Below, piece by piece: positions 6,163-6,679 of a DNA stretch of 6,679 nucleotides (position 1 is the stretch's first letter; every line of letters starts with the position of its first letter). Source of the DNA: Acetobacteraceae bacterium (GTDB lineage: Bacteria > Pseudomonadota > Alphaproteobacteria > Acetobacterales > Acetobacteraceae). The stretch spans positions 1-6,679 of the forward strand of contig DAHUXX010000123.1 of NCBI GenBank assembly GCA_027306955.1, read 5' to 3'. Made by a program: the position numbers and the translations under genes. The notes under the pieces are model-generated. The model was given only the letters and a program-made list of their open reading frames with translations. It was not told where the DNA came from and did no database searches.

Positions 6163-6279
6163 TTAATTCGCGAGCAACCGCTCCGCGATCTGCACCGCGT
6201 TCAGCGCCGCGCCTTTGAGCAGCTCGAACCCGACGAAGCCGGTGGCGCCGACGATGACGACGTGGGGATTGGGCGGCAG
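6163..6279 (-). pseudogene. asd: Aspartate-semialdehyde dehydrogenase remnant: both ends fused, middle deleted
   Basis: On the minus strand this reads as about 38 codons ending in TAA (6163-6165). The first half, HVVIVGATGFVG, matches the N-terminal NADP-binding loop of Asd (GATGxVG). The second half, LLKGAALNAVQIAERLL, matches the extreme C-terminus of Asd, where KGAALNAVQIAE is highly conserved. A full Asd is about 340 residues, so roughly 300 codons are missing, including the catalytic cysteine. The join is in frame, near the LLK codons. No ATG, GTG or TTG opens the frame: an in-frame TAG lies at 6289-6291, and the only near-start is CTG at 6277-6279. Asd makes aspartate semialdehyde for diaminopimelate, lysine, threonine and methionine, so an intact copy must exist elsewhere. 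The family match is from memory of the conserved ends. Confidence 0.72.
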
Positions 6280-6288
6280 GGAGCGGCC

Positions 6289-6601
6289 CTATGCTTGGGA
6301 AGGGCGAAATCCACGACGCTTGCTCCTGTCGATGGAGCCTGAAGCGCGGCTGTTGCCGCGCGCACACGCAAGAGGACGCCCTCGACGGATGTCTTGTTCG
6401 TCGTCATGCGCTTGATCGCAACGATCATGGCGCCGGTTTGGGCAGCGTGGCAGAGCCGGTCAAGGGGATAGCCCGAGAAGCATGCCGCAATGTTCCGTCA
6501 ATGCTGAGATTTGGTGTCGCATGCCTGTCATCGCGACGCTGGTAGAGAACGCCGACATTCGGCACCTGCTCCGGGCTTGGTCGGTAGGCGTTATGTACGG
6601 C
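6289..6601. other. Unassigned lower-GC segment between the asd remnant and the insertion sequence
   Basis: About 313 bases hold no gene I can support. A hand count of 6301-6600 gives about 61% GC against about 74% in a 120-base sample of secB (5701-5820). Several short frames are open, such as a minus-strand frame from about 6490 to 6201 containing VLLRVRAATAALQAP, but none has an SD, a recognised domain or clear codon bias. It may be decayed foreign DNA or the remains of a gene disrupted by the adjacent insertion sequence. Confidence 0.5.
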
Positions 6602-6679
6602 GGGACTGTCAGTAATTTTGTGCGCGAGGCAGTGCCTATCATCAGAAGACGAACCGCTCGCCGAAGGTGATGGCGAACT
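6602..6679 (-). mobile_element. End of an IS256-family insertion sequence, continuing past the window
   Basis: CTGTCAGTAATTTTGTG (6606-6622), preceded by GGGA from 6602, resembles the terminal inverted repeats of IS256-family elements as I remember them. About 20 bases inside it, the C-terminus of a transposase is encoded on the minus strand, the arrangement expected at the end of such an element. If the element begins at 6602, the flanking eight bases TGTACGGC (6594-6601) would be the target duplication. The other end lies outside the window, so neither the duplication nor the element's length can be checked. Confidence 0.55.
6642..6679 (-). CDS. IS256-family transposase, last codons only
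   Basis: Reading in from the right edge on the minus strand, the frame gives FAITFGERFVF and a TGA (6642-6644). The incomplete first codon ends in AG, compatible with a Gln. IS256-family (Mutator-like, DDE) transposases commonly end in a QFAI-x-F-x-(D/E)-R-type sequence, and this fits. Only 11 residues are visible, so the call rests on this short match plus the terminal-repeat-like sequence just beyond the stop. An alternative is the C-terminal strand of an outer-membrane barrel protein, which also ends in Phe, but the nearby repeat favours the transposase. Whether the transposase is intact cannot be told. Confidence 0.5.
   Translation of the reverse strand, partial: FAITFGERFVF

Noticed and set aside
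6201..6428. A 75-codon minus-strand ORF overlapping the asd remnant
   Set aside because: It has no SD, runs in a different frame through the recognisable asd remnant and ends in a Ser-rich tail typical of a shadow frame.
6482..6670. A 62-codon + strand ORF at the right end
   Set aside because: It has no SD or known motif, and it crosses the insertion-sequence boundary at 6602, so it is probably accidental.
1..6679. CRISPR arrays, tRNA or rRNA genes, toxin-antitoxin or defence modules, or a new multi-gene system
   Set aside because: I saw no regularly spaced repeats, no tRNA-like folds and no defence-type domains. The intact genes other than the partial one at 1-225 fall into known metabolic and envelope families.

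Overview
The window is high-GC DNA (about 74% in a hand-counted piece of secB). Third codon positions are strongly G/C in the intact genes. The adjacent Tim44-domain gene and mltA, with secB close by, point to an alphaproteobacterium. Acetobacteraceae or another Rhodospirillales member is my best guess; I cannot name a genus.

Layout, left to right. Bases 1-225 are the 3' end of an unrecognised coiled-coil gene on the + strand. Converging on it, with only 7 bases between stop codons, is a two-gene minus-strand operon for a molybdenum hydroxylase of the isoquinoline 1-oxidoreductase (IorAB) type: a 2Fe-2S small subunit (2373-2828), then a Tat-exported molybdopterin large subunit (233-2368). Upstream of it lies a 147-base gap with an SD, a possible -10 box and a clear 8-bp inverted repeat that could be an operator. 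Next, also on the minus strand, come a Tim44-domain membrane protein (4124-4777) and the lipoprotein lytic transglycosylase MltA (2976-4124). Their stop and start overlap by one base (TGATG). A 184-base divergent region separates them from two + strand genes, a histidine phosphatase (4962-5516) and the export chaperone SecB (5581-6096).

The right end is disturbed. After secB comes a 12-bp hairpin, then a tiny minus-strand remnant (6163-6279) that joins the extreme N-terminus of aspartate-semialdehyde dehydrogenase (Asd) in frame to its extreme C-terminus, with the middle of the gene gone. Beyond it are about 310 bases of lower-GC sequence (about 61%) that I cannot assign. At the edge is what looks like the end of an IS256-family insertion sequence: a terminal-repeat-like sequence from 6602 and the last codons of a transposase.

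Most of the window is ordinary envelope and housekeeping content: periplasmic oxidation, peptidoglycan turnover and protein export. I see no evidence for a new multi-gene system. The most unusual items are the collapsed asd remnant beside an insertion sequence and the uncharacterised inverted repeat upstream of the molybdenum hydroxylase operon.
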